A stretch of 64,000 bases of DNA, from assembly GCA_016713105.1 (NCBI GenBank), contig JADJPS010000017.1, positions 372,001 to 436,000 on the forward strand, written 5' to 3'. The translations under genes and the position numbers were made by a program. Positions 1 to 8,678 of the stretch are shown here, piece by piece; positions within the stretch are counted from its first letter, which is position 1; every line of letters starts with the position of its first letter. The notes below the pieces were generated by a model. It was not told the DNA's origin and made no database searches. It saw only the letters and a list, made by a program, of their open reading frames with translations. Source of the DNA: Devosia sp. GTDB taxonomy: Bacteria > Pseudomonadota > Alphaproteobacteria > Rhizobiales > Devosiaceae.

Positions 1-366
1 CGGCGGCACGTCGAACGAGCGGCGCCAGACATGTACCTGCTCCTCGCCCCATTTCTGGCGGGCATCGTCCTTGTTGAGCCCGCTGAGGTCGCCGTAGTCG
101 CGCTCGTTGAGGAGCTTCGAGCGGGTGATCGTGACCTCCGTGATCTCCATTTCCTCGAGGATGAGGTCGAGCGTATGCTGGGCACGCTTCAGTGCCGAGG
201 TGAAGTAGACCTCCGGCTGGTAGCCGGCCGCCTTCAGCCGCCTGCCGGTGGCGCGCGCCTCGCCGATCCCCTTCTCGGTGAGGTCCGGGTTGCGCCAGCC
301 GGTGAACAGGTTCTTGAGGTTCCACTCGCTCTGCCCGTGGCGAACGAGGATCAGCGTTCCGGTCAT
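1..366 (-). CDS. gpmA: 2,3-bisphosphoglycerate-dependent phosphoglycerate mutase, C-terminus outside window
   Basis: Interconverts 3- and 2-phosphoglycerate in glycolysis and gluconeogenesis. The first 122 residues are present and the gene runs off the left edge. The protein opens with the histidine-phosphatase signature LVRHGQSEWN at about residues 7-16; the histidine is the phosphorylated catalytic residue. The stretch NLFTGWRNPDLTEKG that follows is typical of dPGM enzymes rather than other members of the superfamily. ATG at 366 is the only start that gives the usual short N-terminus. dapB lies 10 bases downstream of its start on the same strand, so dapB is transcribed first. Confidence 0.93.
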   Translation of the reverse strand, partial: MTGTLILVRHGQSEWNLKNLFTGWRNPDLTEKGIGEARATGRRLKAAGYQPEVYFTSALKRAQHTLDLILEEMEITEVTITRSKLLNERDYGDLSGLNKDDARQKWGEEQVHVWRRSFDVPP

Positions 367-376
367 CTGCAATCCC

Positions 377-1189
377 TCAGGGGTTGAAGCCGAGCACGTC
401 GGCCATTGAGTACAGTCCCGCCGGTTGTCCGGCGGCCCAGAGCGCTGCCCGCACCGCTCCCTCGGCGAACAGTGCCCGGTTGTCGGCGATGTGGGTCAGC
501 ACGATGCGTTCGGACGGTCCGGCAAGGATAACGCTGTGTTCGCCGATGACATTGCCGCCCCGCAGCGCTGCAAAGCCGATCGTGCCGGCTGTCCGCGGTC
601 CGGTATGGCCGTCGCGGCTGCGCACCGCGTGGCCGGCGAGATCGATGCCGCGGCCCTGCGCGGCGGCAGCGCCGAGCATCAGGGCCGTGCCCGAGGGCGC
701 GTCGACCTTCCTGTTGTGGTGCATCTCGAGGATCTCGACATCGAAGCCGGGCAGCGCCGCCGCCGCCTGCCGGACGAGGCCGAGCAGCGTGTTGACACCG
801 AGCGAGAAGTTTCCGGATTTGACGATCCGCGCCCCGGCGCCCGCCGCCACCGCAAACGCGGCGTCGTCCTCCGGCGAGCACCCGGTCGTGCCGATGACGT
901 GGACGAGGCCCCTTGCGGCGGCCTTGTGCGCCAGTCCGACCGAGGCGGCCGGCGCGGTGAAGTCGATCACCGCCCCGGCGGCCTTGAGCGCCGCATCGAC
1001 ATCGTCGGTGATCGGCACGCCCAGGCTGGGCAATCCGGCCGTCTCGCCCGCGTCGCGGCCGAGCGCCGGCGAACCCGGGCGGTCGAAGGCGGCTACCACG
1101 ACGAGGCCCGCGCACTCGGCGATGGCGCGGATATTGGCAGCGCCCATACGGCCGCCGGCGCCGGCGATTGCGATCTTGAGGTCGGCCAT
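377..1189 (-). CDS. dapB: 4-hydroxy-tetrahydrodipicolinate reductase
   Basis: NAD(P)H-dependent reductase of the diaminopimelate/lysine pathway, 270 residues, the usual length. The N-terminal Rossmann motif IAGAGGRMG is at residues 7-15. The catalytic segment EMHHNRKVDAPSGTAL contains the paired histidines, the lysine and the SGTA substrate-binding turn. The reading frame is open much further upstream, but ATG at 1189 gives the canonical start MADLKIAIAGAGGRMG. It lies between pyrF (61 bases upstream) and gpmA (10 bases downstream) on the same strand, so these three probably form one transcript. pyrF-dapB-gpmA is a common neighbourhood in Hyphomicrobiales. Confidence 0.96.
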   Translation of the reverse strand: MADLKIAIAGAGGRMGAANIRAIAECAGLVVVAAFDRPGSPALGRDAGETAGLPSLGVPITDDVDAALKAAGAVIDFTAPAASVGLAHKAAARGLVHVIGTTGCSPEDDAAFAVAAGAGARIVKSGNFSLGVNTLLGLVRQAAAALPGFDVEILEMHHNRKVDAPSGTALMLGAAAAQGRGIDLAGHAVRSRDGHTGPRTAGTIGFAALRGGNVIGEHSVILAGPSERIVLTHIADNRALFAEGAVRAALWAAGQPAGLYSMADVLGFNP

Positions 1190-1250
1190 GCTGGATCCCC
1201 CGGGGGTGTTGACCCGCCTATAGCCCATGCGGCCGGGACCGCGAAAGCCC

Positions 1251-1952
1251 CTAGGCGAGCCGCGTGCCGCCGGCTGCCATCTCGTCGAGGATGGCGCGCG
1301 CCGCCGCCGCGGGATCGGGGGCGGCCGCAATCGGTCGGCCGACAACCAGGTGTGTGGCCCCGGCAGCAAGTGCGGCGGCGGGACCCATCACCCGCTTCTG
1401 GTCGCCCGCATCGCTGCCTGCCGGACGGATGCCGGGTGTGACGATCGCCATTTCGGGGCCGGCGATGGCGCGCACCATCTCGGCTTCGAGCGGTGAGCAG
1501 ACCAGGCCGCCAATGCCCGCTGCCCTGGCCTGTCCGGCGCGGAGCGCGACGAGGCCGGCCGTGTCGCGCGCGAAGCCGGCCTCGGCGACATCGGCGTCGT
1601 TCATCGAGGTCAGGACCGAGACCCCGAGTATCGTCAGCTGGCTGCCGGCCGCACCCTTGACGGCGGCGCGCATGCACTGGGGGTAGGCATGCACCGTGAG
1701 CATCGTTGCCCCGGTCCGCGCGATCGCCGCGACGCCCCGCTCAACCGTGTTGTCGATGTCGAGCAGCTTGAGATCGAAGAACACGGATTTGCGCGCGGCA
1801 ATCAGGGCCTTGCCCAGCGCCAGCCCGTCGCCGCCATAGAACAGCTGGTAGCCGATCTTGTAGAAATCGACGCTGTCGTCGAGCCGTTCGATGAGGGACT
1901 CCGCCTCGCGGCGGCTGTCGAGGTCGAGGGCGACGATGAGTGTGCCAGTCAT
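1251..1952 (-). CDS. pyrF: Orotidine 5'-phosphate decarboxylase
   Basis: Last step of UMP synthesis: decarboxylation of OMP. 233 residues, normal for the family. The catalytic Asp-Lys-Asp-Asp array is readable as FFDLKLLDIDNT near residues 58-69. The phosphate-binding C-terminal part shows TPGIRP and VVGRPI. ATG at 1952 follows a GGGAG ribosome site. The frame extends upstream without family similarity, so the longer version was not used. Probably the first gene of a pyrF-dapB-gpmA unit. The divergent MarR regulator starts 117 bases away. Confidence 0.96.
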   Translation of the reverse strand: MTGTLIVALDLDSRREAESLIERLDDSVDFYKIGYQLFYGGDGLALGKALIAARKSVFFDLKLLDIDNTVERGVAAIARTGATMLTVHAYPQCMRAAVKGAAGSQLTILGVSVLTSMNDADVAEAGFARDTAGLVALRAGQARAAGIGGLVCSPLEAEMVRAIAGPEMAIVTPGIRPAGSDAGDQKRVMGPAAALAAGATHLVVGRPIAAAPDPAAAARAILDEMAAGGTRLA

Positions 1953-2069
1953 CTGCGGGACTCCCGGATTTTCCGGTGCGTGGCACAACCGGCTGAATCG
2001 GGCAAGCGCCTTGATCGGCGGCAGCCATGGTATGGCATCATAGGACAGCGGCGCCGATTCGGAGTTCTC

Positions 2070-2516
2070 ATGCAGCAACAGGCCCTGTCGGCGCTCGTCG
2101 CCTGGGTGCGTCTCGAGCGCGCCATGGAGGCGTTCAGCGCCGAGTTGCGCACGCGGCATGGCATCACGGCATTGCAGCACGCCGTGCTGGTGACCTGTTC
2201 GGAGCGGCCGCAACTGCCGCTCGCGGCACTGCGCAAGACCCTCGTCGCCCACCCCGCGACTCTCGGGCAGGCCATCGACGAGTTGCGGCGCAAGGAGCTG
2301 GTGACGGTGCGGACCGATCCCAAGGACCGTCGCGCGCGCCTCGTCGGGCTTACCGACAAGGGCGTGGCGGTGCTGGCAGAGGTGCCGCTCGCCGGGCCGG
2401 TGCGGCTCCGGCAGGTCGACAGCGAGGTGGCGCGCCTCGATGCACTGAAGCGCGTGCTCGAGGACGCCGTCGACCTGTTCGGTCTCGACCCCTGGCTGCC
2501 CGGCAGGAAGGGCTAA
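2070..2516 (+). CDS. MarR-family transcriptional regulator
   Basis: 148-residue winged-helix protein. The helix-turn-helix region (about residues 45-75) reads LAALRKTLVAHPATLGQAIDELRRKELV, given here in part. It is followed by the family's wing signature, DPKDRRARLVGLTDKG. GGAG at 2061-2064 precedes ATG at 2070 with 5-base spacing, which fixes this start; the open frame begins far upstream. It is divergent from pyrF and convergent with the FMN reductase gene. The ligand and targets cannot be read from the sequence. A short run of repeated ACTAG steps follows the stop codon. Confidence 0.85.
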   Translation: MQQQALSALVAWVRLERAMEAFSAELRTRHGITALQHAVLVTCSERPQLPLAALRKTLVAHPATLGQAIDELRRKELVTVRTDPKDRRARLVGLTDKGVAVLAEVPLAGPVRLRQVDSEVARLDALKRVLEDAVDLFGLDPWLPGRKG

Positions 2517-2654
2517 ACTAGACTAGACTATTGACTCAAGCGCCGGTCCGGGGTGCGAGGCAGAGCCCGGGCGGTCGACGTTTTCCCCGCTCTCCACAGG
2601 CGATTCGCTGCAGCGCCCCCCCGGCGGTGGTTCCGGAACCGGCCGACGCCGGTG

Positions 2655-3206
2655 TCAGATGCCGCCGCGCGAGAAGTGCGTCAACTCCTTCACCATCTGG
2701 TCGACCTTGACCTGGATCGCCGGCTCGACCGGCTGGCCTGCGGCATCGAACGCGCCGTCGGAGGGGCCGATGCCGAGCAGCGTCGGTACCACCAGGGCGC
2801 CGATCTTGCCCAGCGTGTCCCTGAGGTGCGATAGCGACCATATGGTGCCATACTTTCCCGAACTGACCCCACCGATGCCGAACACGGCGTTCCGGAACGG
2901 GCTCGGCTTCTGGCGGCTGAGCCAGGCGATGGTGTTGACCACCAGCGGCGGCACCCCGCCATTGTATTCCGGCGTGGCAAGGAAGACGATGTCGTGGCTG
3001 CGGAACGCTTCGGCGAGCCGGGCGGCACTCTGCGGGACGTGGCCGGGCTCGAGATCCTGGTTGAAGATCGGCATGTCGAAATCGGCAAGGCTGAGGTTGC
3101 TGACCGCGATCCCCGCCTCGCCGAGCTTTGCCGACATGTGTCGGCGCAGGATTTCGTTGACGGAGCCTTTGCGGAGCGAGCCGCACAGGGTGATGGCAGT
3201 TCTCAT
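2655..3206 (-). CDS. NADPH-dependent FMN reductase (flavodoxin-fold)
   Basis: 183-residue flavodoxin-like reductase of the ArsH/chromate-reductase/quinone-reductase group. The phosphate-binding loop GSLRKGSVN is at residues 9-17. The flavin-binding segment TPEYNGGVPP, near residue 77, is a hallmark of NADPH-dependent FMN reductases, followed by the GGVSSGKYGT loop. The physiological acceptor (quinone, chromate, azo dye or free FMN) cannot be decided. ATG at 3206 is the only start that gives an intact first beta strand. It faces the MarR gene across 138 bases, so a regulatory link is possible but unproven. Confidence 0.87.
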   Translation of the reverse strand: MRTAITLCGSLRKGSVNEILRRHMSAKLGEAGIAVSNLSLADFDMPIFNQDLEPGHVPQSAARLAEAFRSHDIVFLATPEYNGGVPPLVVNTIAWLSRQKPSPFRNAVFGIGGVSSGKYGTIWSLSHLRDTLGKIGALVVPTLLGIGPSDGAFDAAGQPVEPAIQVKVDQMVKELTHFSRGGI

Positions 3207-3346
3207 TGGGCCGGATCCTCGAACCTGCAGGGATGGAAACAGTGCTCCACCGGCCGGTGGCGCGGCAAGGCCCTCGCACACCGGCGCTGCCTTGCCGCCG
3301 CCACAGCCATCGTGCAGTCTGGCCAGCAGCAATGGAGGACGACGCC

Positions 3347-3556
3347 ATGGCGAGCCGGCTGCTCATCACCCATCTCAGCCACGATCTGGCAGCGAAGAAG
3401 TCGTTCGTCTCGTACGTCTGGTCGGACGATCCGGGCAAGCGCCTCGGCCTCGAGGTTCCGTTCGGCACCGCGCTGACCGATGTCGAAGCCGCCGCCGCGA
3501 CGGCGCTCGAAGCGCTGTCGGCGGAACTTCGCGCAGCCACCCTCGGCTTGCCCTGA
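3347..3556 (+). CDS. Small hypothetical protein, 69 residues
   Basis: Not recognised. A strong ribosome site GGAGG at 3334-3338 sits 8 bases before ATG 3347, supporting real translation. The product is soluble, with no signal peptide or membrane segment. It is basic in the first half (around HDLAAKK) and ends in an Ala-rich amphipathic helix from about residue 43 (TDVEAAAATALEALSAEL). It is divergent from the FMN reductase and ends 6 bases before the convergent end of dnaJ. Function unknown. Confidence 0.6.
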   Translation: MASRLLITHLSHDLAAKKSFVSYVWSDDPGKRLGLEVPFGTALTDVEAAAATALEALSAELRAATLGLP

Positions 3557-3562
3557 TCCGCC

Positions 3563-4686
3563 TCAGGCCTCGAACATCTTCTTGAGCTTGTCGAAGAAGC
3601 CACCCGAGGTCGGGGAGTTCTCGCGCGTCGATTCGCGCTCGAACTCCTCGAGCAGTTCGCGCTGTCGCCGGGTCAGCGATTGCGGTGTCTCGACATCGAG
3701 CTGCACGTAGAGATCGCCGAAATCCTTGGAGCGCAGCACCGGCATGCCCTTCTGCTTGAGCCGCACGCGCTGGCCGGGCTGGGTGCCGGGCGCCACCTTG
3801 ACGCGCGCTCGCGTCGTGTCGAGCGTCGGCACCTCGAACTCGCCGCCGAGAGCCGCCGTGGTCATCGCGATCGGGACTCGTGCATAGAGGTCGGCGCCCT
3901 CGCGCACGAACAGGTCGTGCGGCTTGATCGAGATGAAGATGTAGAGATCGCCCGGCGGCCCGCCACGCAGTCCGGCCTCGCCTTCGTTGGCGAGCCGGAT
4001 GCGGTGCCGTCCTCGATCCCCTTGGGGATGTCGACCGAGAGCGTGCGGCTCTGCTGGCGGCGGCCCTGGCCACCGCAATCGGTGCAGGGCTGCTCGAGGA
4101 TCTGGCCACGCCCGTTGCAGATCGGGCAGGTGCGTTCGATGGTGAAAAAGCCCTGCGCGGCGCGGACCTTGCCGTGGCCGTTGCAGTGCCGGCAGGTCGA
4201 CATGCCGGTGCCCGGCTTGGCGCCGGAGCCGTCGCAGGTCTCGCAGGAAACGAGCGTGGGCACGTCGATGTCGACGGTACGGCCGAGGAACGCCTCTTCG
4301 AGACTGATCTCCAGGTTGTACCTCAGGTCCGAGCCGCGCAGCCGGGACTGGCCGCCGCGCCCGCGTCCGCCCATGAAATCACCGAAGATGTCCTCGAAGA
4401 TGTCGGACATCGAGGAGGTGAACTCCGGCCCGAAGCCGCCCGGCCCGCGCCCGCCGCCATTCTCGAACGCGGCATGCCCGAACCGATCGTACGCCGCCCG
4501 CTTCTGGGGGTCCTTCAGCGTATCGTAGGCTTCGTTGATTTCCTTGAACCGGTGCTCGGCCTCGGCATTGCCGGGGTTGCGATCGGGGTGGTACTGCATC
4601 GCAAGCTTGCGATAGGCGCCCTTCAGCACCGCCTCGTCGGAGCCCTTGGGCACCCCGAGCACTTCATAATAATCGCGTTTCGCCAA
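3563..4686 (-). pseudogene. dnaJ: Chaperone DnaJ, interrupted by a one-base deletion (possibly a sequencing error)
   Basis: Hsp40 co-chaperone that stimulates the DnaK ATPase. The J domain has HPD at residues 33-35, followed by a Gly/Phe-rich region (GGGRGPGGFG). Four CxxCxGxG zinc repeats are present (CETCDGSG, CRHCNGHG, CPICNGRG, CTDCGGQG). After residues PKGIEDGT the frame breaks near 3999-4006: GGCACCGCATCC lacks one C compared with the expected codons for TRIRLANEG, and the conserved C-terminal domain continues in the next frame to 3563. Restoring one base gives a normal 374-residue DnaJ. The start is TTG at 4686 with GACGAGG upstream; no in-frame ATG gives an intact J domain. It does not follow dnaK directly; an esterase gene lies between. 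Confidence 0.9.
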
Positions 4687-4831
4687 TCGGCCTCGTCCCC
4701 AGTCACCTGAATGCCCCGCCCCGGCATTCGGCCTAGATAGGTATTGCCCTGCGCTCTTACCATAGACGTGGCCGCGTTCAACCGTGCTTGGCGCACCTCA
4801 GCTGTCGAAATGCGACAAGTGTTGCGGGCCG

Positions 4832-5845
4832 TCACGTGCCGAGCGCCAGCGACAGGTTCCGCGATAGCTGGGCCTGTGCGAACATCGCCTTGTTGACGAT
4901 CTGGTAGAGCCCGAAAAAACCGTGCGTGACGCCTTCGTAGCGCGTCAGCTCGACCCAGACCCCGGCACGCCGCAGCGCATCGGCGAGCGCCTCGCCCTCC
5001 GAGCGCAGCGGATCGGCCTGGGCGAGGATCACCGTCGCCGGAGCCAGCCCCCCGAGATCGGTTCGCCCGGCAATGTTCATGCGCCCGTCGCCAAGGTCTT
5101 CCTTGCGTCGGGACAGCTTCCTCGATGCCCACTGCAGAGCCCCCGTGCTCAGCGCGCCGGTCTCGGCCGGCTCGAGATGCGAAGGCAGATCGAACAGCAT
5201 GGCCGCCATCGGGCTGATCAGTCCCAGGTGTACCGGGCCGATGCGGCCCTCCTCACGCGCCCTGAGGGCGACGTTGACCGCCAGGTTCGCCCCCGAGTCC
5301 TCGCCCACGAGGGCAGCGCGTCGGGGGTCTGCACCCAGCGCCGCGGCGTTCTCCAGGGCCCAGGTCCAGGCCGCGAATGCGTCCTCGTGGGCTGCCGGAA
5401 AGCGGTGCTCCGGCGCCTGCCGGTAGTGGGCCGAGAGGACGATCGCCCCGGTGCGGTGGGCGAGGCTGCGCGGCGTCGCGTCGAACGGCTCGAGGTCGCC
5501 GAGCACGAACATGCCGCCGTGGAAGTAGACGATCAGCGGCCGCGGCCCGTCGGCGACGCCGGGCGGATGGTAGATGCGGGCCCGCATCTCGCCCTTCGGG
5601 CCGGCAATCAGGCGCATCTCCATGCCGACACCGAGGTCGCCGGCCGTGTCGCGCAGGATGCGGCGCAGTGCCATGTCGAGGGTCGGCTGGGCCCGGGCCT
5701 CGGCAGTGGTCCGGCACGCTTCGATCGGCCGGCCGCCCATCGTCGCCAGCACGGCGAGCACGTGGCGCATGTCGGCGTCGAGCCGGTCGGTTGCCCCGGC
5801 CGCCAACTCCCCATGGGCGATCCGCCAGATATCCATGGACGACAT
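4832..5845 (-). CDS. Alpha/beta hydrolase, HSL (esterase family IV) type
   Basis: 337-residue cytosolic esterase or lipase related to mammalian hormone-sensitive lipase. The oxyanion motif is HGGM (variant of HGGG) near residue 109. The nucleophile elbow is GEDSGAN near residue 182. The acid is in ADPLRSEG and the catalytic His in THGFFG near residue 310. ATG at 5845 follows AAAGGGG, and a second ATG lies three codons in. It sits between dnaK and dnaJ on the same strand. The dnaK terminator lies upstream, so it probably has its own promoter. The substrate is unknown; short acyl esters are typical of the family. Confidence 0.88.
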   Translation of the reverse strand: MSSMDIWRIAHGELAAGATDRLDADMRHVLAVLATMGGRPIEACRTTAEARAQPTLDMALRRILRDTAGDLGVGMEMRLIAGPKGEMRARIYHPPGVADGPRPLIVYFHGGMFVLGDLEPFDATPRSLAHRTGAIVLSAHYRQAPEHRFPAAHEDAFAAWTWALENAAALGADPRRAALVGEDSGANLAVNVALRAREEGRIGPVHLGLISPMAAMLFDLPSHLEPAETGALSTGALQWASRKLSRRKEDLGDGRMNIAGRTDLGGLAPATVILAQADPLRSEGEALADALRRAGVWVELTRYEGVTHGFFGLYQIVNKAMFAQAQLSRNLSLALGT

Positions 5846-6013
5846 GCTGCTGCCCCTTTCGAAACGCGCCGCGGCGCCGGGCCGCCCTTTCCGGTCGCAG
5901 CTGCTGACGGACGACCGGATTGCGAATCGACATCACTCTAGCGGCGGATATGGGAAGGCAGTTGGGCCGGTCCGCGGCATTCCTGCGGCGGCAGCACACA
6001 ATCGGGCCGCGAT

Positions 6014-6029
6014 TGATTCACGTGGAACG
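6014..6029 (+). promoter_or_regulatory. parS-like palindrome, site A
   Basis: TGATTCACGTGGAACG, centred on CACGTG. It matches 13 of 16 bases of the widespread ParB-binding consensus TGTTTCACGTGAAACA and differs at one position from site C read on the opposite strand. It lies in the gap between dnaK and the esterase gene. Assignment as parS is inferred. Confidence 0.45.
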
Positions 6030-6042
6030 CGCCGGCGTCCCG

Positions 6043-6076
6043 AAAAACGAGAGCCCGGCCAAGCGGGCCGGGCTCT
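6043..6076 (-). terminator. Rho-independent terminator after dnaK
   Basis: An 11-bp GC-rich stem pairs 6050-6060 with 6066-6076 around a 5-base loop. On the minus strand it is followed by a T run (complement of AAAAA at 6043-6047). It ends dnaK transcription before the esterase and dnaJ. Confidence 0.85.
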
Positions 6077-6099
6077 GCAGGTTCACTCAGTCCGCTCGA

Positions 6100-8007
6100 T
6101 CAGGCCGAGCGCTTGTCGTCCTTGACCTCTTCGAACTCGGCGTCGACCACGTCATCGTCGGCCGGCTTGTCGCCGCCCGCGGCCTTGGCCTCGGCTTCCG
6201 CCTGGCTCTGCTTGTACATGGCCTCGCCGAGCTTCATCGAGACTTCGGCGAGTGCCGCCGACTTCTCCTTGATCGCCTCGGCGTCCTCGCCGTCGAGCAC
6301 GCCCTTGAGGTCGGCGATCGCCGTCTCGATGGCGGTCTTTTCGTCCACCGAGACCTTGTCGCCATAGTCCTTGAGCGACTTCTCGGTCGAGTGGATCAGC
6401 GACTCGCCCTGGTTCTTGGCCTCGACCGCCTCGCGCTTCTTCTTGTCGGCCTCGGCATTGGCCTCGGCTTCCTTGACCATGCGCTCGATATCGGCGTCCG
6501 AGAGGCCGCCCGAAGCCTGGATGCGGATCTGCTGCTCCTTGCCGGTACCCTTGTCCTTGGCCGAGACCTGCACGATGCCGTTGGCGTCGATGTCGAAGGT
6601 CACCTCGATCTGCGGCACGCCGCGTGGCGCCGGGGGAATGCCGGCCAGGTCGAAATTGCCGAGCAGCTTGTTGTTGGCGGCCATCTCGCGCTCGCCCTGG
6701 AAGACCCGGATGGTCACCGCCGACTGGCTGTCCTCGGCGGTCGAGAAGGTCTGGCTCTTCTTGGTCGGGATGGTGGTGTTGCGATCGATCAGGCGGGTGA
6801 ACACGCCACCCAGCGTCTCGATGCCGAGCGACAGCGGCGTCACGTCGAGCAGCAGCACGTCCTTGACGTCGCCCTGCAGCACGCCGGCCTGGATGGCGGC
6901 GCCGATGGCCACCACCTCGTCCGGGTTGACGCCCTTGTGCGGCTCCTTGCCGAACAGCGCCTTCACGACTTCCTGCACCTTGGGCATGCGGCTCATGCCG
7001 CCCACCAGCACCACTTCATCGATCTGCGCGGCGGTGACGCCGGCATCCTTGAGTGCCTGCTTGCAGGGGTCGACCGTCTTCTGGATCAGGTCATCCACCA
7101 GCTGCTCGAGCTTGGAGCGGGTCAGCTTCAGCGTCAGGTGCTTCGGGCCCGAGGCGTCGGCGGTGATGAAGGGCAGGTTGATCTCGGTCTGGGTCGTGCT
7201 CGAGAGCTCGATCTTGGCCTTCTCCGCCGCTTCCTTGAGGCGCTGCAGGGCGAGCTTGTCCCGCCGCAGGTCGATGCCCTGGTCCTTCTTGAACTCGTCG
7301 GCGAGGTGGTCGACCAGACGCATGTCGAAGTCTTCGCCGCCGAGGAAGGTGTCGCCATTGGTCGACTTCACCTCGAACACGCCATCGCCGATCTCGAGGA
7401 CGGAGATATCGAACGTACCGCCGCCGAGGTCGTAGACCGCGATGGTGCCGGTGTTCTTCTTGTCGAGGCCGTAGGCGAGGGCCGCCGCCGTCGGCTCATT
7501 GATGATGCGCAGGACTTCAAGGCCGGCAATCTTGCCGGCATCCTTGGTGGCCTGGCGCTGCGAATCGTTGAAATAGGCCGGAACCGTGATCACGGCCTGG
7601 GTCACCGGCTCGCCGAGATAGCTTTCGGCGGTTTCCTTCATCTTGGTCAGAATCATCGCCGAGACTTCCGACGGCGAATACTTCTTGGAGTCGACGTCGA
7701 CCCACGCATCGCCATTGTCGGCGTTGACGATCCTGAAGGGCACGAGACCCTTGTCCTTCTCGACCATCGGGTCGTTGTAGCGGCGGCCGATCAGGCGCTT
7801 GACCGCAAACAGCGTGCCTTCCGGATTGGTGACCGCCTGGCGTTTCGCCGGCTGGCCGACGAGGCGCTCGCCATCCTTGGTGAAGGCCACCATCGACGGC
7901 GTGGTGCGGGCGCCTTCCGCGTTCTCGATGACCTTGGGCATCGCGCCGTCCATGACGGCGACGCAGCTATTGGTCGTACCCAGGTCGATACCGATGACTT
8001 TACCCAT
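6100..8007 (-). CDS. dnaK: Molecular chaperone DnaK (Hsp70)
   Basis: ATP-dependent chaperone working with DnaJ and GrpE in protein folding and the heat-shock response. 635 residues, full length. The ATPase start GIDLGTTNS is at residues 6-14; other signatures are IYDLGGGTFD-type (AVYDLGGGTFDIS) and VLVGGMSRMPKVQ. The interdomain linker is followed by the substrate-binding part (VTPLSLGIETLGG). The C-terminus is DAEFEEVKDDKRSA, a variant of the EEVD-like tail. ATG at 8007 follows GAAAGAGG. An RpoH-type promoter lies about 120 bases upstream and a strong terminator lies just downstream. Confidence 0.98.
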   Translation of the reverse strand: MGKVIGIDLGTTNSCVAVMDGAMPKVIENAEGARTTPSMVAFTKDGERLVGQPAKRQAVTNPEGTLFAVKRLIGRRYNDPMVEKDKGLVPFRIVNADNGDAWVDVDSKKYSPSEVSAMILTKMKETAESYLGEPVTQAVITVPAYFNDSQRQATKDAGKIAGLEVLRIINEPTAAALAYGLDKKNTGTIAVYDLGGGTFDISVLEIGDGVFEVKSTNGDTFLGGEDFDMRLVDHLADEFKKDQGIDLRRDKLALQRLKEAAEKAKIELSSTTQTEINLPFITADASGPKHLTLKLTRSKLEQLVDDLIQKTVDPCKQALKDAGVTAAQIDEVVLVGGMSRMPKVQEVVKALFGKEPHKGVNPDEVVAIGAAIQAGVLQGDVKDVLLLDVTPLSLGIETLGGVFTRLIDRNTTIPTKKSQTFSTAEDSQSAVTIRVFQGEREMAANNKLLGNFDLAGIPPAPRGVPQIEVTFDIDANGIVQVSAKDKGTGKEQQIRIQASGGLSDADIERMVKEAEANAEADKKKREAVEAKNQGESLIHSTEKSLKDYGDKVSVDEKTAIETAIADLKGVLDGEDAEAIKEKSAALAEVSMKLGEAMYKQSQAEAEAKAAGGDKPADDDVVDAEFEEVKDDKRSA

Positions 8008-8128
8008 GCTCTGCCTCTTTCCTAGCGAAACCGGATGGAACCCCTTACGGCAGTTCCTTGACCCCAGTGCGGGAGTCCGGATTTCCTTGCTTGAGATTAC
8101 TCGATCTGACCCGTCGCCGGGCTTGAGC

Positions 8129-8159
8129 GCTATATAGGAGGGGGGCTTGGGGCCTGCAA
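8129..8159 (-). promoter_or_regulatory. RpoH (sigma-32)-type promoter of dnaK
   Basis: On the minus strand, CTTGCA (8159-8154) is followed after 16 bases by CCTATATAG (8137-8129). This fits the alphaproteobacterial heat-shock pattern CTTG-N16/17-CYTATNT. The predicted leader is about 115 bases. Confidence 0.6.
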
Positions 8160-8244
8160 GCGCACGCCTGTCACAAAGTCACGAAACCGCGACAGCGGCA
8201 GGGCGGGCCCGGGACCCGACGGGGAGTGGCCGTCCCGCCGCCGG

Positions 8245-8502
8245 CTACTCGGCGTCGTCGAGGGTGTATTCGTCCAGTGCACACAGGTCTATTCCCGGCT
8301 CGACGAACTCCGAATCGTCCTCGAGCACGAACTTCATGTCGTACACGCACTGCTCGCGGCCATCCCCGATGGTGACGTTCACCTGACTGCCGGCCGGCAG
8401 CATCTTGTCGCCGAGTGCGGCAAGTCCGCCAGTCAGCAGGTTCTTCAAGCAAGCCCCCCGGAGTGCGCACGCGACCTCGCGGCGCTGAGGCGGCGATAGC
8501 AT
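8245..8502 (-). CDS. Small hypothetical protein, possibly N-terminally truncated
   Basis: 85 residues, not recognised with confidence. The C-terminal part has a regular pattern (LPAG...VTIGDG...CVYDMK...DLCALDEYTLDD) that resembles small alphaproteobacterial proteins with two conserved cysteines and a G-D-G turn. The N-terminus (MLSPPQRREVACALRG) does not look like a signal peptide or like the expected first half of such proteins. A run of six C (plus strand) at about 8455-8460 lies exactly where the two parts meet, so an indel there is possible. It lies upstream of dnaK on the same strand and is divergent from the secreted protein at 8679. Confidence 0.5.
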   Translation of the reverse strand: MLSPPQRREVACALRGACLKNLLTGGLAALGDKMLPAGSQVNVTIGDGREQCVYDMKFVLEDDSEFVEPGIDLCALDEYTLDDAE

Positions 8503-8678
8503 CTGCCGCGGACCTGACTCAAAGGCCGCCTGTCGCGTTGGTTACGGGATGGTTTGCTGATGGGCGGATGACGGATACCGGGGTGCTCGGTCGGTCGTCC
8601 ATGCGGCAATGCGGTTGTAGTCCGTCAACCGGTTATGGTCTATGAAGCGTCGCTCACAGACCGAGGAAGCCGGGCCGC

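Noticed and set aside
2629..2640. GGTTCCGGAACC palindrome between the MarR and FMN reductase genes as an operator
   Set aside because: It lies in a gap between convergent gene ends, where an operator is not expected, and it is not repeated at a promoter.
5920..8025. Very long open frame on the plus strand opposite dnaK (about 700 codons); similar ones opposite pnp, infB and nusA
   Set aside because: Antisense frames caused by high GC at third codon positions. Their translations are low-complexity and unrelated to any protein, while the minus-strand genes are unmistakable.
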